A stretch of DNA of 43,385 nucleotides, taken from Rhodothermales bacterium. GTDB taxonomy: Bacteria; Bacteroidota; Rhodothermia; Rhodothermales; BA12. Below the pieces are notes generated by a model, which did not search any database, had not been told where the DNA came from, and worked only from the letters and a program-made list of their open reading frames with translations. This document shows, piece by piece, positions 32,635-40,267 of this stretch. The position numbers and the translations under genes are program-made. The stretch lies in assembly GCA_014879465.1 (NCBI GenBank), contig JACSSA010000106.1, positions 1 through 43,385 on the forward strand. Reading direction: 5' to 3'. Every line of letters begins with the position of its first letter. Within the stretch, counting starts at the first letter, position 1.

Positions 32635-34533
32635 GTGGAACCGACCGCCGACGAACCCATCCGCGACGCCGCCGACGAGCGTCCCCGCGCCGATGACGAC
32701 GTAGAGACGTCCCCCGAGGACGTCTCTGCTGCCGATTCCGCTGCGCCTTTGTTGGATGCACCGGAATGGGACGTGACCGACTCGACAGGTCTGGTTGCCG
32801 AAGCCTCGGACGCGGCTGCGCCGGAGGCTTCGGATTGGCAGGTGCTGGGGTCGCTTGGGCCGCTGCCGGATGACCTCGCCCAACTGCGCGCGTTGCTTGT
32901 GGGGCCGGAGCAGGCGGAAATCGCCCGGCTGCGCCGCCGCCTTCGCCTTCTCGAACAGAAAGGGCAGGGGCTGGCCGCCGATGCCGTGGCCGAGGCGCTT
33001 CCCGACGCGGTCGTGGAGAACGACCGTCAAGGGCCTCGTTTGGCTACGGCCCTTGCACCTACCGTGCGGCAGTCGCTGCAGGTGGCCGTGCGCGAGGATC
33101 CGGAGCCGGTGGCCGAAGCCATCTTTCCGATCATCGGCCCGGCCATACGACGGGCGGTGACGGACGCCATGCGCTCGATGACGTCATCGATCAACCAGAC
33201 GATGGAGCGGTCGCTGTCGCTGCAATCGGTCGGGTGGCGCGTGGAGGCGGCCCGCACGGGGCGTCCGTTTTCGGAGATCGCGCTCTCTCACATGCTCCAA
33301 TACCGGGTGGAGCAGGTCTTCTTGATCGACCGAGAGACGGGGCTTCCGCACCTGCATGTGGTGGCCGACGACGTGCCGGAGCCGGACGCACAGCTTTTTG
33401 CCGGGATGCTCACGGCCATCCGCGACTTTGCCCACGACACCCTCGGCGCGTCGTCGGACACGTTGGGGCGTTTGCAGATGGGCGAGATGGAGGTTTGGAT
33501 TGAGGCCGGGCCGTCGGCCTATGTGGCGGCGGTGGTGCGGGGCGTGCCGCCGCCGGAACTGCGCGGCACGCTTGCCGAGGTGGTGGAGGGCGTGCACCTG
33601 AAATACGGGCGCGAACTGGCCCAACCGCCCGGCGCGGTGCCGCTCGACCCGGCGCGCCCGGCGCTGGCGATGGCGCTTACCCGGCAACTGCGCGAGACGC
33701 GCAAGGGGCTGAATCCGTTCGCCAAAACGGTGCTGGTGCTGGCCGCGCTGGCGCTCGTCGGCTGGATCGGCCTGTCGGCGTGGCGGGCTTGGGCTTGGCG
33801 CGACGCGGTGGCGCGGCTGCGGGCGACGCCCGGCGTGGTCGTGACCGAGGCGCGCCGCACCGGCGGCACAGGCCACGTCGAGGGCCTGCGCGATCCTCTG
33901 GCCCTCAACGCGCAAGCGGTTGTGTCCGCTTCGCGGTGGAAGAACAGGCCGGTCGAGTGGGCGCTGCGGCCGTTCGTCTCTCTTGAGCCGACGTTTGTGG
34001 CGGCCCGCGCCTCCCGGCTGCTCAATGCACCGTCGACGGTGACGCTCGCCGTGCGCGGCGACACGCTCGTCGTGGGCGGCCGCCCCGACGCCTCGTTTGT
34101 GGAGAAGGCCAGGCGCGAAGGGCCGTATGTAGACGGCGTGCGCGAGGTAGCGATTGTGCGAGACTTCGCGGCCGAACGGGCGCAGATGCGGCAGATCGCC
34201 GCACGGCTCAACGCCACCCAACTCGTTTTTGCCAGCAACTCCTCCGAGCCGACGGGCTTTGCGGCGGCGGCGGCGGACTTCGCCGAGCTCGAACGCTTGG
34301 CCGCCGCGACCGGCACAGCCTACCGCGCCGAGGTGACAGGCTACGCCAGTCCCGAAGGCACCGATGCCGAGAACCAAGCGCTCAGTCAAATCCGCGCCGA
34401 ACGTACGGTTGAACGGCTGGTCGCCGCCGGTGCCAAAGCCGAGCGGTTTGCTACGCGCGGAGCGGGCGTGGACGCCAGTTCCGAGCCGTCGCGCCAGCGC
34501 CGAGTCGTGTTTCGGGTGAACGTGGGGTCGTAA
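32635..34533 (+). CDS. envelope-spanning longin/roadblock-TM-BON-OmpA protein
   Basis: The 632 residues read in order: acidic disordered region (1-85), short coiled coil (88-112), conserved helices PIIGPAIRRAVTDAMRSM (165-200), a longin/roadblock-like domain (about 222-325), one transmembrane helix (364-383), two BON-like repeats (390-428 and 465-505) and an OmpA-like peptidoglycan-binding domain (530-630, VTGYASPEGTDAEN, QIRAERTVERL). In the longin part VEQVFLIDRETGLPHLHVV and AGMLTAIRDFAHDTL and VWIEAGPSAYVAAVVRG resemble sensors that partner small GTPases. The start is GTG 32635. With a cytoplasmic N-terminus the protein would link a GTPase switch to the cell wall. The longin assignment is mine, by pattern. 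Confidence 0.85.
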   Translation: MEPTADEPIRDAADERPRADDDVETSPEDVSAADSAAPLLDAPEWDVTDSTGLVAEASDAAAPEASDWQVLGSLGPLPDDLAQLRALLVGPEQAEIARLRRRLRLLEQKGQGLAADAVAEALPDAVVENDRQGPRLATALAPTVRQSLQVAVREDPEPVAEAIFPIIGPAIRRAVTDAMRSMTSSINQTMERSLSLQSVGWRVEAARTGRPFSEIALSHMLQYRVEQVFLIDRETGLPHLHVVADDVPEPDAQLFAGMLTAIRDFAHDTLGASSDTLGRLQMGEMEVWIEAGPSAYVAAVVRGVPPPELRGTLAEVVEGVHLKYGRELAQPPGAVPLDPARPALAMALTRQLRETRKGLNPFAKTVLVLAALALVGWIGLSAWRAWAWRDAVARLRATPGVVVTEARRTGGTGHVEGLRDPLALNAQAVVSASRWKNRPVEWALRPFVSLEPTFVAARASRLLNAPSTVTLAVRGDTLVVGGRPDASFVEKARREGPYVDGVREVAIVRDFAAERAQMRQIAARLNATQLVFASNSSEPTGFAAAAADFAELERLAAATGTAYRAEVTGYASPEGTDAENQALSQIRAERTVERLVAAGAKAERFATRGAGVDASSEPSRQRRVVFRVNVGS

Positions 34534-34614
34534 CTACGGTTGGAATCCGGAGTGACAGACGACCGACACCCTCCCGTGCCGATCTTGTCCGGCATCCACC
34601 CAACCCTTACCCGG

Positions 34615-35175
34615 ATGCCCGCCGAGCGTCGCCGCGTTGTTGTTTCCGAATTCCTCTCGCTCGACGGCGTGATGGAGAACCCGTCGTGGACGTTCCCGTA
34701 TTGGAACGACGACGTGGCAGCCTTCAAGACCGAAGAATCCAAGCCGGTTGAGGCGCTGCTTTTGGGGCGGCATACCTACGAGATGTTCGCTGCGGCGTGG
34801 CCCGACTCGCCGGACGAAGGTGCGCCGTGGATCAACGCGCTGCCCAAGTACGTCGCCACCACGACGCTCGCACCCGCCGACTTCGAGCGCATCGGCTGGA
34901 ACGCCCGTTCGTTGGGCGACGATGTGCCCGAGGCCGTTCGTGCCCTCGTCGCGGAGCCGGGTGGCGACCTGCTCGTCTACGGCAGCGCCGAGCTTGTCCA
35001 AACGCTGCTCGAATACGATCGGGTAGACGAACTTCGGTTGCTCGTCTACCCGCTGACACTGGGCGAAGGCAAGCGGCTCTTCGGCACGGTTCCGGCCACA
35101 TTTGCCCTTGCCGAAGCCCGGGCACTGTCGTCCGGCGTGGTGGCAATGGTCTATCGGCGACGAGAGAACGCCTGA
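34615..35175 (+). CDS. RibD C-terminal/dihydrofolate reductase-like protein
   Basis: The 186-residue cytoplasmic protein matches the small stand-alone RibD C-terminal family: RRVVVSEFLSLDGVMENP, LLLGRHTYEMFAAAWP, the substrate/NADPH region GGDLLVYGSAELVQTLL, and DELRLLVYPLTLGEGKRLF. These proteins are probably NADPH reductases of unknown substrate, not the true riboflavin enzyme. ATG 34615 (MPAERRRVVVSEF) is the family start; an upstream TTG frame is not convincing. It is 81 bases after the OmpA-like gene on the same strand and is probably unrelated in function. Confidence 0.86.
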   Translation: MPAERRRVVVSEFLSLDGVMENPSWTFPYWNDDVAAFKTEESKPVEALLLGRHTYEMFAAAWPDSPDEGAPWINALPKYVATTTLAPADFERIGWNARSLGDDVPEAVRALVAEPGGDLLVYGSAELVQTLLEYDRVDELRLLVYPLTLGEGKRLFGTVPATFALAEARALSSGVVAMVYRRRENA

Positions 35176-35271
35176 CGGCTCAGTCCGTGGGGCAGGGGTT
35201 TGCGCCGGCCAAGTCCTTCGGATGCATCCGTGGAACAGGTTGTTGGCGAACGCTTATGAACCCTTTCCGCT

Positions 35272-35344
35272 GGACCCGTAGCTCAGTGGTTAGAGCAGGG
35301 GACTCATAATCTCTTGGTCGCAGGTTCAAACCCTGCCGGGTCTA
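35272..35344 (+). tRNA. tRNA with anticodon CAT, tRNA-Ile2-like (or elongator Met)
   Basis: A complete cloverleaf of 73 bases: acceptor GGACCCG with CGGGTCT, D-arm GCTC/GAGC, anticodon stem GGGGA/TCTCT with loop CTCATAA, T-arm GCAGG/CCTGC. The anticodon is CAT. The arms (GTGGTTAGAGCAGG, CTTGGTCGC) resemble the E. coli tRNA-Ile2 whose C34 becomes lysidine, more than elongator tRNA-Met. An initiator is unlikely, because those carry three G-C pairs in the anticodon stem. CCA is not encoded. Confidence 0.95.
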
Positions 35345-35352
35345 CTTTTGCG

Positions 35353-35384
35353 CACCCTGGCAGGGCCGATGTCTTGTCAGGGTG
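35353..35384. repeat. CACCCTG-type imperfect palindrome, copy B
   Basis: It begins CACCCTGGCAGGG and ends TTGTCAGGGTG, eight bases after the tRNA and six bases before the convergent aminotransferase stop. It is the second copy of the element at 13593-13626. Both copies lie at gene 3' ends, which suggests a role in ending or trimming transcripts. Confidence 0.6.
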
Positions 35385-35390
35385 CGGCGT

Positions 35391-36524
35391 TTAGCCGAAC
35401 CGCTGCACGGCATCGAGCATCCGCGCAAGGTCGTCGTCGGTGTTGGTCCATGTCGGCGAGACGCGCACGAGCCGGTTTCGGGCCGAGACCGTGATCCGCT
35501 CGCTCGCCAGCGCCTCAACGAGCGCGTCGGGGCGCGGGTGGCGGAAGGTGACGATCCCGGAGGCGTGCGCCTCGTCGTCGGAGCCGTAGCACGCGAGGCC
35601 GAGTCGGTCGAGGTTCTCGCGGAGTCGCCGCGACAGGCCGAGTACATGCGCCTCGATGGCGTAGGGGCCGAAATCCTCCACCTGTTTGAGCGCCGCGCCG
35701 AAACCCAGCGCGCCCATGTGGTTGAGCGTGCCAAGGCGGAAGCGACGGGCGTCGGGGTGGAACCGCAGGTCGTAGGCGAAGAAATCGTCCCACTTGACCG
35801 GCACGTTGAGCCAGCCTGCGCGCGGGGTGATGCGTTCCTGCACGGCCTCGGTGAGGTAGAGGTAGCCGATGCCCTGAGGCCCCATCCACCACTTTTGCGC
35901 CCCGCCCGCGAGGAAATCCACGCCGGAACGAACGGCGTCCAACTGCAACACGCCGTGGCCTTGAACGGCATCGACGGCGAGCAGTGCCCCGTGGGCGTGG
36001 ACGAGGTCGGCGAGGGCGGCCACATCGACCCGAAAGCCGGACAGAAACTGCACCCACGAGACGGTGACGAGCCGGGTGCGGGGGGTGAGCACGGCGGCGA
36101 CGTCGTCGAGGGAGAACGTGCCGTCGCGATGGGGAATGAAGTCCACCCCGACGCCCTTGCGTTCGAGGTGGAGGAACGGGTAGACGTTGGCCGGAAACTC
36201 GCAGGCGGGCAGGGCGATGCGGTCGCCGGGCTGCCAGTCCAACCCCTCGGCGAGTACGGAGAGGGCTTCGGTGGTGTTGGCCGTGAACTCGACGCGGTCG
36301 CGGACGGTGCCGAGGCTTCGGGCGAGGCGGTCGAGAGCGGCCTCGGTTTGGGGCAAGACCTGCGCGAAGTTGTCGACGGCTCGCCCGTGCCGGTCGGCGA
36401 TATCGGCCTCCAGCGCATCGACGACGCGGGTGGAGTACACGCCGGTGGCGGCGTGGTTGAGGTAGGTCTGCGCGGCGGTGTGCGGAAAGAGCGCGCGGAC
36501 GGCGGCGTGGTCGAGCACGGGCAT
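35391..36524 (-). CDS. aminotransferase class V (cysteine desulfurase-like fold)
   Basis: The 377-residue PLP enzyme has the class V layout: YLNHAATGVYSTRVV at the start, TANTTEALSVLAEGL for cofactor phosphate, LLAVDAVQGHGVLQLD with the ring-contact Asp, and the lysine in AGGAQKWWMGPQG. The sequence around the lysine resembles selenocysteine-lyase/isopenicillin-epimerase-like members rather than IscS; no catalytic Cys loop near the C-terminus is apparent, so desulfurase activity is doubtful. ATG 36524 (MPVLDHAAVRALFP) is the likely start; a long upstream extension is low-complexity and is not used. Substrate unknown. Confidence 0.88.
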   Translation of the reverse strand: MPVLDHAAVRALFPHTAAQTYLNHAATGVYSTRVVDALEADIADRHGRAVDNFAQVLPQTEAALDRLARSLGTVRDRVEFTANTTEALSVLAEGLDWQPGDRIALPACEFPANVYPFLHLERKGVGVDFIPHRDGTFSLDDVAAVLTPRTRLVTVSWVQFLSGFRVDVAALADLVHAHGALLAVDAVQGHGVLQLDAVRSGVDFLAGGAQKWWMGPQGIGYLYLTEAVQERITPRAGWLNVPVKWDDFFAYDLRFHPDARRFRLGTLNHMGALGFGAALKQVEDFGPYAIEAHVLGLSRRLRENLDRLGLACYGSDDEAHASGIVTFRHPRPDALVEALASERITVSARNRLVRVSPTWTNTDDDLARMLDAVQRFG

Positions 36525-36610
36525 CGGGGGAAGGGCCGAGAGGCGAAGTGGGAGCGCGGAAGTCCAAACGCCTTGGAACTTGGCCTTTGATGTTGGTTCC
36601 TCCCGCCGCC

Positions 36611-37654
36611 TCACCCCGTGCTGTCGGCGCGTTGGGCGGCGCGGCGCTCGCGCATCAGCCGATAGAAGTCCTCGGCGGCGCGCTGGTGCTCGGCAAGGGT
36701 GCGAGAGAACGTATGGCAACCGTCGCCCTTGGCGACGAAATACAGGTAGTCGTTCGTGTCGGGTTTGAGCACGGCCTTGACGGCGCTGGCGGCGGGGTTG
36801 GTCACCGGCCCCGGTGGCAGGCCTTTAAACAGGTAGGTGTTGTACGGATGTTGGATGCGGTAGTCCACGAACAGCAGCCGACGTTTCGCCCCTTCGCGCT
36901 CCAGAATAGCATATTGGACGGTCGGGTCGGCCTGCAGCGGCATCCCAATCCGGTAGCGATTGAGGTAGGTTTCAGCCACAATCGGACGTTCGCCGGGGCA
37001 ACTCGTCTCCCATTCCACGATGCTCGCCATCGTGGCGACCTGCGCGTTGGTGAGGCCGTCGGGTTGCGGGCCGTTTTCGCGCACGAGATCGTCGAACTTC
37101 TCCTTGATCGTCTTCACCACCCTGTTCGGGCTGTCGAGCCAGAAGAAGTAGTAGGTGTCGGGCAGCATAAAGCCGAGCAGGTCGCGCTGCTCCGTGTCGA
37201 GGGCGCGGGCAAGGCTGTCGGACGTGAGCGCCCGCTTCATCCCGTCCGGCCCGGCGTAGAGGTTGCGCCCCGCCACGGCCGCAAGACGGTCGAGCGTGAC
37301 GCCCGGCGGTACGGTCACCTTGACGTACGACTGCTCGCCGCGCCGCAGCTTGCCCAGCAGGTCGTAGGCCGACATGCCCTCCGGCACTTCGTAGTAGCCG
37401 GCATCGAGTTGGCGCGCCCAGCCCGTCCACTGGGCAAGGTTCTCGAACCGGCTGCGGCTCTTGATAATGCCCGCCGCATCGAGGCTGTCCACAATCTGCG
37501 AGAACGCCGCGCCGGGCGGAATTTTGACGCCACGCTTGGCATCGTCGCTGTAGTTCGGGGTGATGGAGCCGAAGACGTACCACGCGCCCGCCGCACCGAC
37601 GGCGAGAACGAGGGCCACGAGCGCCAGCAGGGCGTTGCGGGTGGAGGCGGTCAT
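36611..37654 (-). CDS. mltG: endolytic murein transglycosylase
   Basis: This inner-membrane enzyme cuts nascent glycan strands and sets their length. The 347 residues start at ATG 37654 (MTASTRNALLALVALVLAVG), with one N-terminal transmembrane helix, a LysM-like region (PPGVTLDRLAAVAG), the catalytic Glu in ATMASIVEWETSCPGERPIV, the AETYLNRYRIGMPLQADPTV block and the C-terminal GLPPGPVTNPAASAVKAVL. It is divergent from the DUF1015 gene across 154 bases. It is complete and of usual length. Confidence 0.95.
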   Translation of the reverse strand: MTASTRNALLALVALVLAVGAAGAWYVFGSITPNYSDDAKRGVKIPPGAAFSQIVDSLDAAGIIKSRSRFENLAQWTGWARQLDAGYYEVPEGMSAYDLLGKLRRGEQSYVKVTVPPGVTLDRLAAVAGRNLYAGPDGMKRALTSDSLARALDTEQRDLLGFMLPDTYYFFWLDSPNRVVKTIKEKFDDLVRENGPQPDGLTNAQVATMASIVEWETSCPGERPIVAETYLNRYRIGMPLQADPTVQYAILEREGAKRRLLFVDYRIQHPYNTYLFKGLPPGPVTNPAASAVKAVLKPDTNDYLYFVAKGDGCHTFSRTLAEHQRAAEDFYRLMRERRAAQRADSTG

Positions 37655-37808
37655 AAACGAAAAAACAAGGGCATTCGCAGCGCCAAAGGTCGGGTGCTGC
37701 CGGTTCGTTCCGGAAAGCCCTTTCATCGTCTTCATCCGATCTGCGTTTGCCGCGAAGAAGGAACAGCGGAGGCGGGAGGGTTCTATCTGCCCCATACCCC
37801 GCCGACCG

Positions 37809-39041
37809 ATGAACCTGCTGCATTCCTTCCGCGCGCTTCGCCCCCGTACCGCCGCTCTGGCCGAGCAGGTGGCGTGCGTTCCCTACGACGTCGTCTCCGC
37901 CGCCGAAGCGCGCACGATGCTCGCCGATAACCCGGCATCGTTCCTGCGGGTCGTCCGCCCCGACGCCACGCTGCCGCCCGGCACCGACGAGCACGCCGAC
38001 GCCGTGTACGAGGCCGGGGCCGCCAACCTGGCCGCGATGGTGACGACGGGCGAACTCGTCCCTGACGATCAACCCGGCCTCTACGCCTACCGCCTCGCGT
38101 GGCGTGGGCGAGCGATGACGGGGATTTTCGGATGCGTTTCGGTGGAAGACTACGACGCGGGGCGCATCGTTCGTCACGAACTGACCCGCCCGGACAAGGA
38201 GGACGACCGGACGCGCCATCTGCTTGCCCAAATGGCCCATGCCGAGCCGGTGATGCTCGCCTTTCGCGACGAGGCCCGCGTGGCCGAGGCGCTCGATGCG
38301 GTGCAGCAGACGCCGCCGCTCTACGCCTTCAAGGCCGCGGCGGCGGGCGTGCCCGGCGAAACCGTCGAGCACACGCTCTGGCGCTTCGACGAGGCCGCCG
38401 GCGCGGCGCTCCTCGACGCCTTTGCGGCCGTCCCGCAGGTGTACGTCGCCGACGGGCACCACCGATGCAAGGCTGCCAGCCGCGCGTTCCACGCTCTCGA
38501 CGGGCAGAACGCTGAGGCCGCACGTTTCCCCGCCGTCCTGTTCCCGGTGGGGTCGATGCGCATCCTCCCGTACCACCGCATCGTGACGGATGTGCCGGAG
38601 GCGTTTGAGGCCGACGTGCGCACACGGTTGGTCGCGACCGACGACGCTTCACCGCAGCCCGTGCGCACCGGCGATGTCTCGGTGTACCTCGGCGACGGAA
38701 GGTGGCTGGGGATCGCGCTGCCCGATACGGACGCTTCCGACGTGGCGGCCCGCCTCGACGTGGCCCGGCTGGCCGAGTTCGTGCTCGCGCCGATCCTCGG
38801 CATCGAAGACGCCCGGACGGATCGTCGGCTGGAGTTTGTGGGCGGGATTCGTGGGACGGACGAACTGGAGCGCCGCGTGGATGCGCTCCGCGCAGAGGGC
38901 CACGCGGCGGTCGCGTTTGCGATGCATCCGACCGCGATGGCCGATCTCCTCGCCGTCTCCGACGCGGGCGAGCTGATGCCGCCGAAGTCTACATGGTTCG
39001 AGCCGAAGCTCCGCAGCGGTCTGCTCGTGCACCCGTTCTGA
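37809..39041 (+). CDS. DUF1015 protein
   Basis: The 410-residue cytoplasmic protein shows the family marks VACVPYDVVSAAEAR near the start, SFLRVVRPDATLP, FGCVSVEDYDAGRIVRHELT, the central VADGHHRCKAASR and MRILPYHRIV, and MAMHPTAMADL-like (FAMHPTAMADLLAV). The GHHR box recalls ParB/Srx-fold serine kinases such as SerK and SbnI. In many Bacteroidota this gene accompanies serC and serA, and here serC lies downstream, so a role in serine or phosphoserine metabolism is plausible but unproved. ATG 37809 (MNLLHSFRALRP) is the family start. Confidence 0.88.
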   Translation: MNLLHSFRALRPRTAALAEQVACVPYDVVSAAEARTMLADNPASFLRVVRPDATLPPGTDEHADAVYEAGAANLAAMVTTGELVPDDQPGLYAYRLAWRGRAMTGIFGCVSVEDYDAGRIVRHELTRPDKEDDRTRHLLAQMAHAEPVMLAFRDEARVAEALDAVQQTPPLYAFKAAAAGVPGETVEHTLWRFDEAAGAALLDAFAAVPQVYVADGHHRCKAASRAFHALDGQNAEAARFPAVLFPVGSMRILPYHRIVTDVPEAFEADVRTRLVATDDASPQPVRTGDVSVYLGDGRWLGIALPDTDASDVAARLDVARLAEFVLAPILGIEDARTDRRLEFVGGIRGTDELERRVDALRAEGHAAVAFAMHPTAMADLLAVSDAGELMPPKSTWFEPKLRSGLLVHPF

Positions 39042-39133
39042 ACACGCACCCGTATGGCCGGGTGTTTCGCTCGTTGCTGCTTGTTTTGAAACGGCGGCGG
39101 TGCGACCTTAGGGGACGCTTTTCCCTTACGCCC

Positions 39134-40171
39134 ATGCGCCGCCTGCTTGTTGCCTCCGCCGTATTCTTGGCCGCCTGCCAGTCCGCCCCGCTGCGCCCCG
39201 ATGCCCCGACGCCCGGCAGCCGCCTCGAAAAGTGCGGACGGGTGCTCGGCCTTGGCGAAGGCGATGCGTGGGACGCTGGGATGGTCGAATCGCCGACCGT
39301 GTGGTACGATGCGGCGGCGCGCCGGTACGGAATGCTGTACGTTGGGTACGGGCGCAAGCCCGGCACCACCGGCTACGGCTATGCCAAGGTGACCGCCCCG
39401 CACCTCGGCCTTGCGTGGAGCGCCGACGGGCGGACATGGACGAAAGACCCGCGCAATCCGGTGTTTCGCGGCGACGTTACCGGGGCTACCGGGCCGTTTC
39501 TGATGCGTGAGGGTGGCCTTTACCACCTCTTCTACATCTCCACGACCGAAGCCGGCTACGAGAAGGGTACCAAAACCATCGGCCACGCCACGTCGACGAA
39601 TCTGGTCGACTGGACGCCCGATCCGCTCAACCCGATGGTCGCGCCCTCGGGCGACGGCTGGCGCAACGAAGCGGCGTGGCGGCCGATGATCGTCCGCGAC
39701 GGCGAGCGCTATGTGATGTTCTTCAACGCATCGGGGGTGATTGGCGGCCACCACGAGGAGTTTATCGGCCTCGCCACCTCGACGGATTTGCGGCATTGGA
39801 CGGTGGACGATGCGCGCTCGCCGCTCCTGGGCGGCACCCCGACACCGGGCACATGGGACGCGATGGGACGGGCGGGCGATCCGTCGGTGTACCGCGTGGG
39901 CGACCGTTGGTACATGGCCTACTACTCGTGGGACCGGACGCACGCGCAGGACGGCCTCGCATGGACGACGGCGGAGGCCTTCCCGTACGGATGGCGGCCG
40001 TACGCCGGCAACCCGATCCTGCGCGTCGGGCCGCCGGGAACGATTGACGCCGAGCATGCGCACAAGCCGACGGTCTTTCGGCACGACGGCAAGCATTTTC
40101 ACTTCTACACCGCCGTGGACACCGCGCAGGTGCGCACCATTGCTCTTGCGATGGACGGCGGGTGCCGGTGA
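39134..40171 (+). CDS. lipoprotein with GH43/GH130-like five-bladed beta-propeller
   Basis: The 345-residue protein starts at ATG 39134 with a lipoprotein signal (MRRLLVASAVFLAAC). The mature part repeats the propeller pattern: WDAGMVESPTVWYD, GLAWSADGRTWTKDPRNPVF, GATGPFLMREGGLYHLFYI, AWRPMIVRDGERYVMFF and HKPTVFRHDGKHFHFYTA. That is the layout of glycoside hydrolase clan GH-J/GH43/GH130-like proteins, with the acidic residues expected at blade centres, but I cannot name the family or substrate. It would sit on a membrane facing the periplasm or the outside. It lies between DUF1015 and serC on the same strand. Confidence 0.82.
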   Translation: MRRLLVASAVFLAACQSAPLRPDAPTPGSRLEKCGRVLGLGEGDAWDAGMVESPTVWYDAAARRYGMLYVGYGRKPGTTGYGYAKVTAPHLGLAWSADGRTWTKDPRNPVFRGDVTGATGPFLMREGGLYHLFYISTTEAGYEKGTKTIGHATSTNLVDWTPDPLNPMVAPSGDGWRNEAAWRPMIVRDGERYVMFFNASGVIGGHHEEFIGLATSTDLRHWTVDDARSPLLGGTPTPGTWDAMGRAGDPSVYRVGDRWYMAYYSWDRTHAQDGLAWTTAEAFPYGWRPYAGNPILRVGPPGTIDAEHAHKPTVFRHDGKHFHFYTAVDTAQVRTIALAMDGGCR

Positions 40172-40267
40172 AGTACCGAGCGGATGGAGAACGGGGCATT
40201 TGCCGTAGGCCCCAGCCGACATCTCCGTATTTTTCCTTTGCCCGGTTCCTCCTACGCCCTTTACCCT

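Noticed and set aside
40184-40267. Extra 28-residue N-terminus for serC from ATG 40184
   Set aside because: SerC proteins begin at the RAYNFSAGP segment, so the TTG at 40268 is preferred; it stays a possible alternative.
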